A stretch of DNA of 64,000 bases from an uncultured Methylophilaceae bacterium (GTDB lineage: Bacteria; Pseudomonadota; Gammaproteobacteria; Burkholderiales; Methylophilaceae): NCBI GenBank assembly GCA_913009235.1, contig CAJVXS010000003.1, forward strand, positions 1 to 64,000, in the 5' to 3' direction. Shown piece after piece: positions 38,299-49,538 of this stretch. Both the position numbers and the translations under genes were made by a program. Below the pieces are notes generated by a model, which was given only the letters and a program-made list of their open reading frames with translations, was not told where the DNA came from and made no database searches. How positions within the stretch are numbered: the stretch's first letter is position 1; every line of letters starts with the position of its first letter.

Positions 38299-39204
38299 AT
38301 GTCTAACAATTCAAGCCGCGCTCAATTTTCCATCGCAATTTTTGGAGAGGTATTAGCAGATGTTTTCCCAAATGTTACGGTACTAGGCGGTGCGCCTTAT
38401 AATGTAGCTAGACATTTACGAGCACTCCAACAACACCCACTCCTCATTTCTAGAGTCGGTAATGACCCACTGAAAGAAACGCTCTTTAGTGAACTGAAAA
38501 AATTCGATATTGATGCATCATACATTCAACTAGACAGCACCTACCCAACAGGCCAGGTCACCGTGCACATGAAAAATGGTGCGCATCGTTTTGAGATTAA
38601 GCCAGACCAAGCCTATGACCACATTCATACCAGCGTTTTAACGACACAGCCAAACCTAGCATACTTTGGTACTTTGGCGCAGCGTGGTCCCGAGTCAGGC
38701 CTGGCTTTAGATGCTTTTTTAAACAAGACCACGTGTCCAAAGTTTTTAGACCTCAACTTACGTGCGCCTTGGTACAACAAAGACATTATTCAACGCTCAC
38801 TTTTTCGGGCGGATGTCGTTAAAACCAACGAGGAAGAGTTAAGTCTTATCTGCAGCCTGTTTGGCCCTGTCTATGGTAATGACAAGGATCGCGCTTTATT
38901 GTTAATAAAAAAGTTTAACCTTCAACACTTATTTATCACCTGTGGCGGAGGTGGTGCCTGGGTATTATCCAATGACGGTGGAGAAGCAAAAGTAACGGGC
39001 CAAGCCTTAACCTCCTCATTGGTCGATACTGTCGGTGCGGGCGATGCTTTTTCAGCTGCTTGTATGATAGGCTTGCTACACCATTGGCCTATGCAAGCAA
39101 TATTGACGCGGGCTAACGCATTCGCATCGGCTATTTGCACCTCTAGAGGCGCTACTCCAGAAACAAGTGACTTCTATTTACCTTATATTGAAAGCTGGTT
39201 TTAA
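38299..39204 (+). CDS. PfkB family carbohydrate kinase
   Basis: ATP-dependent sugar kinase of the ribokinase/fructokinase family, about 301 residues. GEVLADVFPN near the N-terminus and VLGGAPYNVARHL give the substrate site; DTVGAGDAFSAA is the C-terminal PfkB signature with the catalytic Asp. It looks most like fructokinase-type members, but the sugar cannot be read from sequence. I chose ATG 38299; a TTG at 38260 would add 13 residues. Convergent with ycaO. Confidence 0.88.
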   Translation: MSNNSSRAQFSIAIFGEVLADVFPNVTVLGGAPYNVARHLRALQQHPLLISRVGNDPLKETLFSELKKFDIDASYIQLDSTYPTGQVTVHMKNGAHRFEIKPDQAYDHIHTSVLTTQPNLAYFGTLAQRGPESGLALDAFLNKTTCPKFLDLNLRAPWYNKDIIQRSLFRADVVKTNEEELSLICSLFGPVYGNDKDRALLLIKKFNLQHLFITCGGGGAWVLSNDGGEAKVTGQALTSSLVDTVGAGDAFSAACMIGLLHHWPMQAILTRANAFASAICTSRGATPETSDFYLPYIESWF

Positions 39205-39311
39205 TCGCTTTATCTATATCAGCTGCGTTGGACTCGCTAATGGTTGGCACATGCGCAAGCTGGCGACTGGGTCGTCCACCAACTCATGGCGCACCAAAAG
39301 GGCTGCTCTTT

Positions 39312-41057
39312 TTACCCTAGTTGTGGCGCTCTCACTTTGTCATAAGCAGCTAATAGTTGTTGATGCATCTGGCTGCCTTCATAGTTAGCACCCAAGTCAT
39401 TGAGCCCGAAATACTGGGTTTCCTGATTAAATAAGCTCCAGGCCTGTTGCAGCGTCTCTTCGCCGTACATCAATGCCAGGTTCTCTTGATACAGCGTAAT
39501 GTCACCTTCCAAGCCTTCTGCAATTTGCACCAACTCTGCGATACAGCTGTATACCTTCAAGCGCGCGGTTGGTAAGTCATTAATTTGCGCAACCCACTCA
39601 CAACCATCTAAGATTTCATCCTTATCGCCAGCAGCTATCGCCGCTAAGGTTTTTAATTCACCAATGCGTAAATCTAGCCACGGTGTATTGGCATCCGCAC
39701 ATAAACCGATCAAAATGTAGGCATGCAAGTCATCTTGAAAATTTAAACCCAACAAAAGTTCTAATAACTCGGCAGACTCTTCGCCCGCCAATGCTTGCAA
39801 GCGTTGCGCATAAGGACGTATTTGATTCCCGACGGTATTGTTTTGCCACTCTAACTCCTCTACTGGATAAACCTCACTCATGCCTGGGACGAAAATACGA
39901 CACGAATACACATCTAGATGCTTAAAATCAGCAACATACAAGTCATAGCCGCTCTCTTGAATTTTATTCACACTCCAGTTGTAATCTTCTTCTGTTGTCG
40001 CGCCAAAGTTCCAGTCGACAAATTCATAGTCTGGCGTACTGCGTAAAAATTCCCAGCTGACCACACCACTAGAATCAACAAAATGAATTTCTAAATTTTG
40101 AGGGTCAGCAATTTCATCCATATCAAACCCGGGCTTAACAAAGCCAGTTAAGCTATCCAAAGCGCGGCCTTGAATCAACTCGGTCAGTGAACGCTCTAAC
40201 GCCACTTCAAATCGCGGGTGTGCACCAAAGCTCGCAAAGCAGCCTTGGTCTTCTGGGTGTAATAACGTCACATTCATCACTGGATATTCACCCCCTAGCG
40301 ACGCATCTTTAATCAAGATGCCATAACCTGCATCACGCAAACCATTGATTCCTGCTGCAATATTCGGATAGCGAGCAATCACTTCTTCTGGCACATCTGG
40401 CAAACAGATACCTTCAGCAATAATTCTATTCTTAATATTTCGCTCGAAGACTTCCGCCAACGCTTGGGTGCGTGCCTCCATCATGGTATTACCCGCGCTC
40501 ATGCCATTGCTGACATAGAGGTTCCCTATCAAGTTCACAGGAAACAAGACTGTTTCATCATTGCGTAAACATGTGTAAGGAATCGCACAAATGCCGCGTT
40601 CTGTATTGCCCGAGTTTAAATCAATCAGCCGGCTTGCTGCCACTGTGCCTTCTGGGTTATAGAATTGTTGTAATTCCGGCGTCAGAAGCCCACTAGGCCA
40701 CGCATCGCCTTGTAACGGAAACCATTGCTCATTTGGATAATGCACAAAATCAGCATTGGCGATTGTTTCACCCAGATAGAAATCCGTCCATAAATAATTA
40801 GTGCCTAACCGTTCAAAATACTCTCCCAACGCACTGGCGCGTGCTGCCAACTCTGATGCGCCCTTACCATTCGTAAACAAACGTGGGCAATCACGATTCG
40901 TTACATGAACCGACCAAATACCCTCGACCTCATTGAGCCATGACTTTTCTTCGACATGGATGCCGAGCTCTACTAACTTGCATTGCAAGGTGCTAATAGA
41001 AGACTCTAATGAGGCATCTTTACTGGTAATAAAGGTTTCGTTTGTTGTATTGGTCAT
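39312..41057 (-). CDS. ycaO: YcaO domain protein (ribosomal S12 methylthiolation factor type)
   Basis: ATP-dependent YcaO-fold protein. The 581 residues align with E. coli YcaO (586) from end to end: TNGKGASELAARASALGEYFERL, LIDLNSGNTERGICAIPYT, GNLYVSNGMSAGNTMMEAR and EVFERNIKNRIIAE. In E. coli YcaO assists RimO in beta-methylthiolation of S12 Asp. The acidic C-terminal domain after about 420 is the TPR-like tail of this subgroup. No precursor peptide or maturation partner lies alongside, so a RiPP role is not supported. Confidence 0.93.
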   Translation of the reverse strand: MTNTTNETFITSKDASLESSISTLQCKLVELGIHVEEKSWLNEVEGIWSVHVTNRDCPRLFTNGKGASELAARASALGEYFERLGTNYLWTDFYLGETIANADFVHYPNEQWFPLQGDAWPSGLLTPELQQFYNPEGTVAASRLIDLNSGNTERGICAIPYTCLRNDETVLFPVNLIGNLYVSNGMSAGNTMMEARTQALAEVFERNIKNRIIAEGICLPDVPEEVIARYPNIAAGINGLRDAGYGILIKDASLGGEYPVMNVTLLHPEDQGCFASFGAHPRFEVALERSLTELIQGRALDSLTGFVKPGFDMDEIADPQNLEIHFVDSSGVVSWEFLRSTPDYEFVDWNFGATTEEDYNWSVNKIQESGYDLYVADFKHLDVYSCRIFVPGMSEVYPVEELEWQNNTVGNQIRPYAQRLQALAGEESAELLELLLGLNFQDDLHAYILIGLCADANTPWLDLRIGELKTLAAIAAGDKDEILDGCEWVAQINDLPTARLKVYSCIAELVQIAEGLEGDITLYQENLALMYGEETLQQAWSLFNQETQYFGLNDLGANYEGSQMHQQLLAAYDKVRAPQLG

Positions 41058-41177
41058 GTTGTGAACTCTATGGTGAGTGGTTTAATAATTGGTGACAGAA
41101 GCATAGCATGAGAGTCTAAGCTGTTGATATCATATAAACATGAACTAGTGGAAACTCTACTAGCCAACGCCAACTAA

Positions 41178-41205
41178 AAAGGTGATGATTGTAATCATCA
41201 CCTTT
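41178..41205. repeat. 28-bp perfect palindrome in front of dodecin
   Basis: AAAGGTGATGATT, centre GT, AATCATCACCTTT: 13-bp arms with no mismatch. It lies in the ycaO-dodecin divergent gap, 31 bases before the dodecin ATG. On the minus strand it is followed by TTTTT and would act as a terminator, but no minus-strand gene feeds into it. It may be an operator or a leader hairpin of the dodecin-relA transcript. Confidence 0.7.
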
Positions 41206-41236
41206 ATTGACACATTAACTACGTTTGGAGAAAAGC

Positions 41237-41449
41237 ATGGCGACATCACACATATATAAAAAGATCGAACTCGTTGGCAGCTCACCCATTGGCACTGATG
41301 ATGCCATTCAAAAGGCAGTTGCTAAAGCAGCAACCAGCATTAAGCATATAGATTGGTTTGAGGTATTAGAAACCCGTGGTCATATTGTCGATGGCAAAAT
41401 TGCACACTACCAAGTAACCATTAAATTAGGCTTTAGAATAGAAGATTAA
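41237..41449 (+). CDS. Dodecin (flavin-binding storage protein)
   Basis: Small protein that forms a hollow dodecamer holding flavins or flavin breakdown products. The 70-residue product shows the dodecin pattern: YKKIELVGSSPIGTDDAIQK, the flavin-stacking Trp in HIDWFEV, and the C-terminal HYQVTIKLGFRIED. ATG at 41237 follows GGAG by six bases; a TTG at 41225 would add four residues. relA starts six bases after the stop, an unusual pairing that suggests co-transcription. Confidence 0.93.
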   Translation: MATSHIYKKIELVGSSPIGTDDAIQKAVAKAATSIKHIDWFEVLETRGHIVDGKIAHYQVTIKLGFRIED

Positions 41450-41455
41450 TTGCGC

Positions 41456-43297
41456 ATGATTCACGGCTCTAGTGCATTACAAATCCCCGCGTTATCCGAT
41501 CAGGATACACAAGCATGGATTACGTCCTTATCAAACACTTTTTCCTCATCGGAAGTTGAAATGATTAACCAGGCTTGCCAACTCGCAAGCTTGGCTTATG
41601 ACGCGCAAATAGAATCAACGGGGCTTCCGCTGATGCAGCATGTGACAGGGGCTGCTGCTATTCTCGTTAGCCTACATCTTGATGCTGAGGCGGTCGCCGC
41701 TGCTATTTTGTATGCCACGCCACGCACTATCGACAACTGGCAAGAAACACTTAAGGTACGCTTCGGTAACAATATTCGCAACCTGGTTGCCGGGTTAATG
41801 CAGATAGAACAAGTACAAGCCTTTAGCAGTTTTGAGGGACTAAACCAGCAAGATAAAGATAGCAGGAACCACAGTAAGCAAATCGAAAGCCTGCGCAAAA
41901 TGCTGTTAGCCATGGTGCAAGATATACGCGTGGTTCTGATTAAACTTGCTGAGCGCACGCAGGCGCTACGTAGCCTTTCCGCAATAAATACCCGACTGCA
42001 ACAACAAGTCGCTAGAGAGGTACAAGGCGTCTATGCGCCACTGGCCAATCGGCTTGGGGTTTGGCAGCTAAAATGGGAAATGGAAGACCTTTCTTTGCGC
42101 TATCTAGAGCCTCGGCTTTATAAAAGCGTAGCCAAGTCATTAGATGCGCGCCGATTAGATCGAGAGCAATATATTCAGCAAGTAGAGCAAGCACTGAAAG
42201 AAGGGCTTGCCGCGGCCAATGTTAAAGCCGCGGTCGCTGGCCGCCCTAAACATATTTATAGCATTATCAACAAAATGCGACGTAAACACCTGACATTTGA
42301 ACAATTATTCGACCTCCATGCAGTGCGCATCCTAGTCGATAGCGTAGACGATTGTTATTCCGCCCTTAGTGTCGTACAAACCCTATGGCCGCCCATCGCT
42401 AGTGAGTTTGATGATTACATCGCCAAACCCAAAAGCAACAACTACCGCTCATTACATACCGCCGTTAGTGGTCCCGAAGGATTAGCACTAGAGGTGCAAA
42501 TTCGCACCCATGAAATGCATGCTTATTCTGAACTGGGGGTGGCTGCACATTGGCGTTACAAAGAAGGTGGCAAAGACGATGCTGCACTTGATGAGAAAAT
42601 TGCTTTATTGCGTCAAATATTAACATGGAAAGCAGGGCCAAAAGATAGCGCCGGCCTGCTTGAACAATTTAACACTGAGCTATTTCAAGAAAATGTCTAT
42701 GTGTTTACTCCGCAAGGCAAGGTGATTGCTTTACCAAAAGGTGCTACGCCGATTGATTTTGCCTACGCGCTACATACTGATTTAGGCCATCGCACCCGTG
42801 GCGCTAAAGTAGATGGTCATATCGTGCCGCTCAATTACCAATTACGTAATGCACAGCATGTTGAAATTCTCACCAATAAAACTGGTTCGCCTAGCCGTGA
42901 TTGGGTTCGCGCAACGCTTGGCTACCTAAAAAGCACTAGTGCCCATGCAAAAGTGCGGCGCTGGTTTAAACGTCAAGCATCAGGAGATCAATCCCCCTCT
43001 AGGCGCACAAGCCAGGTGGTGGCAATCCCAGAACCGATTGAAAAATTACGGCACCATATTACACACAAAACAACACCCCGTGCTGTGCCCACCGAAGTCA
43101 TACTAGATGGTGTCGGCAACCTACAAACCAACATAGCCAAATGCTGTAAGCCCGTTTTCCCAAATGCCATTATGGCCTATGTCACGCGTGACCGCGGCGT
43201 GACGGTCCATCTTCAAAGCTGTAGCTTTATTAAGCGGCTAGAAAACGAACGGCATGACCGCTTGCTCAATGCCGAGTGGCACCAACCAAAAAAATAG
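41456..43297 (+). CDS. relA: RelA-type ppGpp synthetase lacking the C-terminal ACT domain
   Basis: Ribosome-linked (p)ppGpp synthetase. The HD site is degenerate: where SpoT has HDVVEDTG this protein has YATPRTID, so hydrolysis is not expected. The synthetase domain is intact (GRPKHIYSIINKM, FDDYIAKPKSNNYRSLHTA, EVQIRTHEMHAYSELGVAAHW), as is the TGS domain (ENVYVFTPQGKVIALPKGA). The zinc-finger region keeps CCKP and SCSF. It then ends at residue 613, where E. coli RelA (744) continues into the ACT/RRM domain. No frame continues the missing part. It follows dodecin by six bases. Confidence 0.93.
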   Translation: MIHGSSALQIPALSDQDTQAWITSLSNTFSSSEVEMINQACQLASLAYDAQIESTGLPLMQHVTGAAAILVSLHLDAEAVAAAILYATPRTIDNWQETLKVRFGNNIRNLVAGLMQIEQVQAFSSFEGLNQQDKDSRNHSKQIESLRKMLLAMVQDIRVVLIKLAERTQALRSLSAINTRLQQQVAREVQGVYAPLANRLGVWQLKWEMEDLSLRYLEPRLYKSVAKSLDARRLDREQYIQQVEQALKEGLAAANVKAAVAGRPKHIYSIINKMRRKHLTFEQLFDLHAVRILVDSVDDCYSALSVVQTLWPPIASEFDDYIAKPKSNNYRSLHTAVSGPEGLALEVQIRTHEMHAYSELGVAAHWRYKEGGKDDAALDEKIALLRQILTWKAGPKDSAGLLEQFNTELFQENVYVFTPQGKVIALPKGATPIDFAYALHTDLGHRTRGAKVDGHIVPLNYQLRNAQHVEILTNKTGSPSRDWVRATLGYLKSTSAHAKVRRWFKRQASGDQSPSRRTSQVVAIPEPIEKLRHHITHKTTPRAVPTEVILDGVGNLQTNIAKCCKPVFPNAIMAYVTRDRGVTVHLQSCSFIKRLENERHDRLLNAEWHQPKK

Positions 43298-43304
43298 CTA
43301 CTTC

Positions 43305-43977
43305 TTATTTTTGAGCTAAATAAATCGTGTGTTTGCTGCCCTTACCTTTATGCGCCCTGACGGTTTGAAGGCCGACATTATTAAAATGTGCTTTCTTCAA
43401 ATTTTTGATAAAGCTTGGTTCATGCCAGGCTGACCATACGGCGAGCTTTCCCTTTGGTCGTAGTGTTTGGTGTATGGCGAGCAAGCTCTCAATGGCGTAT
43501 AGGTTGCCATTATCCTTATGCGTAAAGGCCTCTGGCCCATTATCAACATCTAATAAAATAGCATCGTAAGTAGCTTGCTTGGTTTTAAACAACGCGGAAA
43601 CATCGCCCATCTGTATCCGAACCCGGCCATCATCCAGAGGCCTGCCTGCACACTCACCAAGCGGGCCCTTATTCCACTCAATAATTTCGGGCACTAATTC
43701 AGCAACACACACCACAGAGCTCTGTGTTATGGCCTTAAGAGCGGCCGCTAGAGTGAGCCCCCATGCCGCCAACCAACACCTTCGCGCTCTCAACCCCCCG
43801 TATATGCGCACAACCCAACTCCGCTAGCCCCTGCTCTGAAGAATGCACACGGCTAGTCATTAACTCGCCAGACACCCCTTTTAGCCCAATTACAAACTCA
43901 TTCCCGCGCTGCGTTAACCCCAGCACTCCGCCGTTATCGGGGATGTTAGCCGCGCCTAATAAAGTCGTAGGGATCAT
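43305..43977 (-). pseudogene. Spermidine synthase-like methyltransferase, frameshifted
   Basis: Two minus-strand frames form one protein of about 223 residues. The first (from 43977) runs to VESAKVLVGGMG, the start of the SAM/dcSAM-binding loop; the second resumes GLTLAAALKAI and runs to the end. They meet at a run of five G (43758-43762 on the plus strand as C), and removing one G restores a continuous frame. The fold resembles polyamine-synthase-like proteins (LDVDNGPEAFTHKDNGNLY). Either a decayed gene or a sequencing error at the homopolymer. It lies seven bases from the relA stop. Confidence 0.8.
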
Positions 43978-44014
43978 ATAGCAACCTAAATTAGTTTCTA
44001 ATAATTTAAAATTG

Positions 44015-44044
44015 AAAAAGCGGATTTTTTAAGTCCGCTTTTTT
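44015..44044 (-). terminator. Intrinsic terminator after gyrB
   Basis: A-rich arm AAAAAGCGGA, nine-base loop, TCCGCTTTTTT, with T tracts on both strands. On the minus strand it lies about 50 bases beyond the gyrB stop and separates gyrB from the methyltransferase pseudogene. Confidence 0.8.
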
Positions 44045-44095
44045 GTTTTTTATTTCTCTGTCTCTATTTGCACCAACTATAGCCCGCATCCAAAA

Positions 44096-46543
<2,448 letters not shown>

Positions 46544-46554
46544 TTATCGGGTTT

Positions 46555-47655
46555 TTATATACGCATTGGCATAACTACATACTTGTAATCATCATCTTCT
46601 GGCACGGTGATAAGGCAGCTACTATTCGCATCTAAAAATGAGAAGTTAATGTTTTCTTGCTGCATATTATTCAACACGTCGATCAAGTAGGTCACATTAA
46701 AACCAATATCTAGCGCTTCTTGGTCGTAAGTAATTTCTAATTCCTCCTCTGCTTCTTCCTGCTCTGTATTCGTACTGATTAATTTGAGATTATTTTCATT
46801 TACCACCATCCGTATTCCACGATATTTTTCATTTGATAAAATCGATGCTCGTTGCATTGCGGTTAGCATCGTTACTCGATTGACCGTAAAGGTGTTGCCA
46901 TGTGCCTTTGGAATTACCCGGTGGTAATCTGGGAAGCTCCCATCTATTACTTTAGAAATCAAACTAATCCCGCCAAATGAAAAGTTAACTTGTCCTTCTG
47001 CTAATTCTATTGTGACTTCTTCACGACTGTCTTCCAATAGTTTAATTAACTCTATAATTGTTTTACGCGGCAAAATAACATCTTGCTTTTCATAGTTTTG
47101 GTTCAGCGTTGTGGAGGTAAAGCTTAAGCGATGACCGTCTGTCCCTACGAGATTTAATTTGCTTTCTTTCACTTCCAGTAATAAACCATTCAGGTAGTAG
47201 CGAATATCTTGCTGCGCCATGGCGAATTCTACTTGTTTTAATAGGCCTTTAAATTCACCTTGGCTAATTGTAATTTTAGTTACTTTCCCTTCTTCCTTTG
47301 TCATAACGGGGTAGTCTACTGCCGGCAGCGTTTGTAAGTTAAAGCGGCTTTTTCCTGCTTTAACTATCACTCGACTGTCTTTGATCTCCAAATCAATATC
47401 TGCGTCCCCTGGTAATGAGCGGCAAATATCCAGGATTTTTTTTGCTGATATTGTTGTGGAAAGATCTTCCTTTAATTCCGTAGCAATATTTAGAGAGATT
47501 TGCATTTCTAAATCGGTTGCTGTGAGCCGGATATTATTATTTTTCGCTTCTAACAATAAATTAGAAAGAATCGGTAAGGTATGACGTCGCTCGACTATAC
47601 CTGTCACCTTAATTAACGGTTTTAATAAAACATCTCTGTTTATTTTTATTTGCAT
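46555..47655 (-). CDS. dnaN: DNA polymerase III beta subunit (sliding clamp)
   Basis: Ring-shaped clamp that tethers Pol III to DNA. The 366-residue protein has three clamp repeats and the family ends: MQIKINRDVLLKPL at the start, a VERRHTLPILSNLLLE stretch, and the C-terminal YVVMPMRI. AGG lies seven bases before the ATG. Second gene of the dnaA-dnaN-gyrB operon; the 256-base gap to dnaA carries the candidate origin, so separate promoters are possible. Confidence 0.98.
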   Translation of the reverse strand: MQIKINRDVLLKPLIKVTGIVERRHTLPILSNLLLEAKNNNIRLTATDLEMQISLNIATELKEDLSTTISAKKILDICRSLPGDADIDLEIKDSRVIVKAGKSRFNLQTLPAVDYPVMTKEEGKVTKITISQGEFKGLLKQVEFAMAQQDIRYYLNGLLLEVKESKLNLVGTDGHRLSFTSTTLNQNYEKQDVILPRKTIIELIKLLEDSREEVTIELAEGQVNFSFGGISLISKVIDGSFPDYHRVIPKAHGNTFTVNRVTMLTAMQRASILSNEKYRGIRMVVNENNLKLISTNTEQEEAEEELEITYDQEALDIGFNVTYLIDVLNNMQQENINFSFLDANSSCLITVPEDDDYKYVVMPMRI

Positions 47656-47911
47656 AGCTATACCTATTTTGTTGTGCTTAATTATTTATTTAATATATAT
47701 ATAAAACTAATAATAATAGTAATAACACCTTTTTCTGTGGATTACTCTAAATTTTTTAATTAAATCAACTTCGTACTATCGATTTAACTTTGTTTAAAAC
47801 CTATTTTTTGTGTGTGGATAATATGTGTACCTATTCCACTTTAATTTAAAAGACTGATTAACACATTTTTTACCCTCAACATTCCCACATCTTTATCCGC
47901 AGCTTTAATTT
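47656..47911. other. Candidate replication origin (oriC) in the dnaN-dnaA gap
   Basis: A very AT-rich 256-base gap. DnaA boxes: TGTGGATAA at 47813-47821 (perfect, minus orientation), TGTGGATTA at 47736-47744 (one mismatch), TTATCCGCA at 47893-47901 (one mismatch). Six triplets TAA TAA TAA TAG TAA TAA at 47708-47725 lie ten bases from the 47736 box and read as DnaA-trios (3'-AAT/GAT) on the strand expected for unwinding. An AT-only tract at 47680-47707 follows. Genes diverge in direction close to here. Confidence 0.65.
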
Positions 47912-49306
47912 TTAATGCTGAATTACTTGAATTAAAAAGCCAATATCTTTAGCAATATTTTGATCATTTAACCTAAGCTCCTCAATCTCTTTGCAAGCGT
48001 GCATCACAGTAGAGTGATGCCGGTTTCCAAATGCCTCGCCAATCTCGGGGAAGCTACGACTCGTTAGGTCCCTAGCTAAGAACATGGCAATTTGTCTAGG
48101 GCGAGAAAAAGTACGCGACCTTTTTTTGCTGTGCATTTCAGTGACCTTTAATTTAAAGTAATCCGCAACAGTTTTCTGTATATTATCTATGGTTACTTGA
48201 CGGCCCCTAACGGCAATTAAATCACGCAGAGCGTCTTTTGCTAAATGTATATCGATAGCAAGGCCAGTAAACTTGGCCATGGCAATAATGCGGTTAAGCG
48301 CACCTTCTAATTCACGCACACTAGAGCGTATTTGTTCTGCAACAAAAAAAGCGACGTCCTTGCCAAGATCGATGTTAGATTGTTCTGCTTTTTTAAGCAA
48401 AATAGCAACGCGCATTTCCAGCTCTGGTGGTTCAATAGCAACCGTTAACCCCCAACTAAACCGAGTTCGAAGGCGTTCATCAACATCCGTTATTTCTTTT
48501 GGGTAAGTGTCACAGGTAATAACAATCTGTTTCTGTTCTTCAACCAAAGAGTTGAAGGCGTAAAAGAACTCTTCTTGGGTGCGGGTTTTTTTACCAAAGA
48601 ATTGAATATCATCAATGAGCAACAAATCTAAAGAGTGATATTCCTTTTTAAATACATCAAAAGCTTTGTTTTCATAAGCTTTAACCACGTCGGAAACATA
48701 ACGTTCAGCATGTAAATAACGAATGTTAGCATCGGGGTTTTGTTGTTTGAGCCGGTTGCCGATGGCTTGTAATAAATGTGTTTTACCCAAACCAACACCA
48801 CCATATATAAAGAGTGGGTTATAAGCATGTCCAGTTTTATCCGCCACCTGAACCGCTGCCGCGCGCGCTAATTGATTGGCACGACCAGTGACATAGTTAT
48901 CAAAGTTAAAAGACGGGTTGAGACCAGAAGGCCCCCCGGGGGTTTTAGTGGCGCGCTTACCGGGGCGCAGGTTTTGTTTTTTGTTGCCGGAGTTGTCTGC
49001 GGGTTTAGTCGGCCCACTTTGAACAGAAGCCTTCTCAACGGGGGGGTTCCCACGACGGGCCGAGAGCGGTTTTTTACTAACGGCGATTTCAATTAATACA
49101 GAATGAGAAAACAACTCTTCAGCAATGGTTTCTAACTTACCTAAAAAGCGACCTTTAACCCATTGTTGTACGAATTTATTTGGCGCCACCACACGGATGT
49201 TATTATCCACAATTTCAGCGTAGAGCGGTTTTATCCAGGTGTTAAATTGTTGCGCAGAGAGCTCTTGCTCAAAACGGCTAAGGCAGGCAGGCCAGAACTT
49301 TTCCAT
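47912..49306 (-). CDS. dnaA: Chromosomal replication initiator DnaA
   Basis: AAA+ ATPase that binds DnaA boxes and opens the origin. Domains in 464 residues: domain I (FWPACLSRFEQELSAQQFNTW), a variable linker at about 85-130, domain III with Walker A GGVGLGKTHLLQ and Walker B LLLIDDIQFF, and domain IV with the DNA-binding signature SFPEIGEAFGNRHHSTVMHA. I chose ATG 49306, which gives MEKFWPAC as in relatives; GTG 49321 is the alternative. Divergent from rpmH. Confidence 0.97.
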   Translation of the reverse strand: MEKFWPACLSRFEQELSAQQFNTWIKPLYAEIVDNNIRVVAPNKFVQQWVKGRFLGKLETIAEELFSHSVLIEIAVSKKPLSARRGNPPVEKASVQSGPTKPADNSGNKKQNLRPGKRATKTPGGPSGLNPSFNFDNYVTGRANQLARAAAVQVADKTGHAYNPLFIYGGVGLGKTHLLQAIGNRLKQQNPDANIRYLHAERYVSDVVKAYENKAFDVFKKEYHSLDLLLIDDIQFFGKKTRTQEEFFYAFNSLVEEQKQIVITCDTYPKEITDVDERLRTRFSWGLTVAIEPPELEMRVAILLKKAEQSNIDLGKDVAFFVAEQIRSSVRELEGALNRIIAMAKFTGLAIDIHLAKDALRDLIAVRGRQVTIDNIQKTVADYFKLKVTEMHSKKRSRTFSRPRQIAMFLARDLTSRSFPEIGEAFGNRHHSTVMHACKEIEELRLNDQNIAKDIGFLIQVIQH

Positions 49307-49431
49307 TAGTTTACCAAGCACTCCGGGTTAAGAATTAAAGTAACAAACACTACTTAAGAAATGAACGGTTTCTTTTATTCCTCAATAGCGAGCACCTACT
49401 AGACTGTTAATTCTAACCTTTTTGGTTGGGC

Positions 49432-49440
49432 TTATCCACA
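49432..49440 (+). promoter_or_regulatory. Perfect DnaA box between dnaA and rpmH
   Basis: TTATCCACA lies about 125 bases upstream of dnaA and 33 bases before the rpmH -35 box. It may serve DnaA autoregulation or be a second origin cluster; only one perfect box is seen in this gap. Confidence 0.65.
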
Positions 49441-49472
49441 GGCAATGACAAATTGTTAGTATAAAAATACTA

Positions 49473-49502
49473 TTGACAACCACACCTGTTATGGGTTTTA
49501 AT
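49473..49502 (+). promoter_or_regulatory. rpmH promoter
   Basis: TTGACA (49473-49478), 18-base spacer, TTTAAT (49497-49502). The leader to rpmH is about 30 bases and includes a GGAGAAG ribosome site. Confidence 0.65.
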
Positions 49503-49538
49503 GTTCGGCTTTGTAGCATTCGCATTTTGGAGAAGTAA

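Noticed and set aside
39312-41057. YcaO as the core of a ribosomally made peptide (RiPP) cluster
   Set aside because: The protein matches the full-length E. coli YcaO subgroup linked to S12 modification, and no precursor peptide, dehydrogenase or transporter lies alongside. Dodecin is not a precursor.
41178-41205. 28-bp palindrome as an intrinsic terminator
   Set aside because: T-tract and stem fit on the minus strand, but no minus-strand gene ends there; ycaO begins further left. Kept as an operator or leader hairpin candidate.
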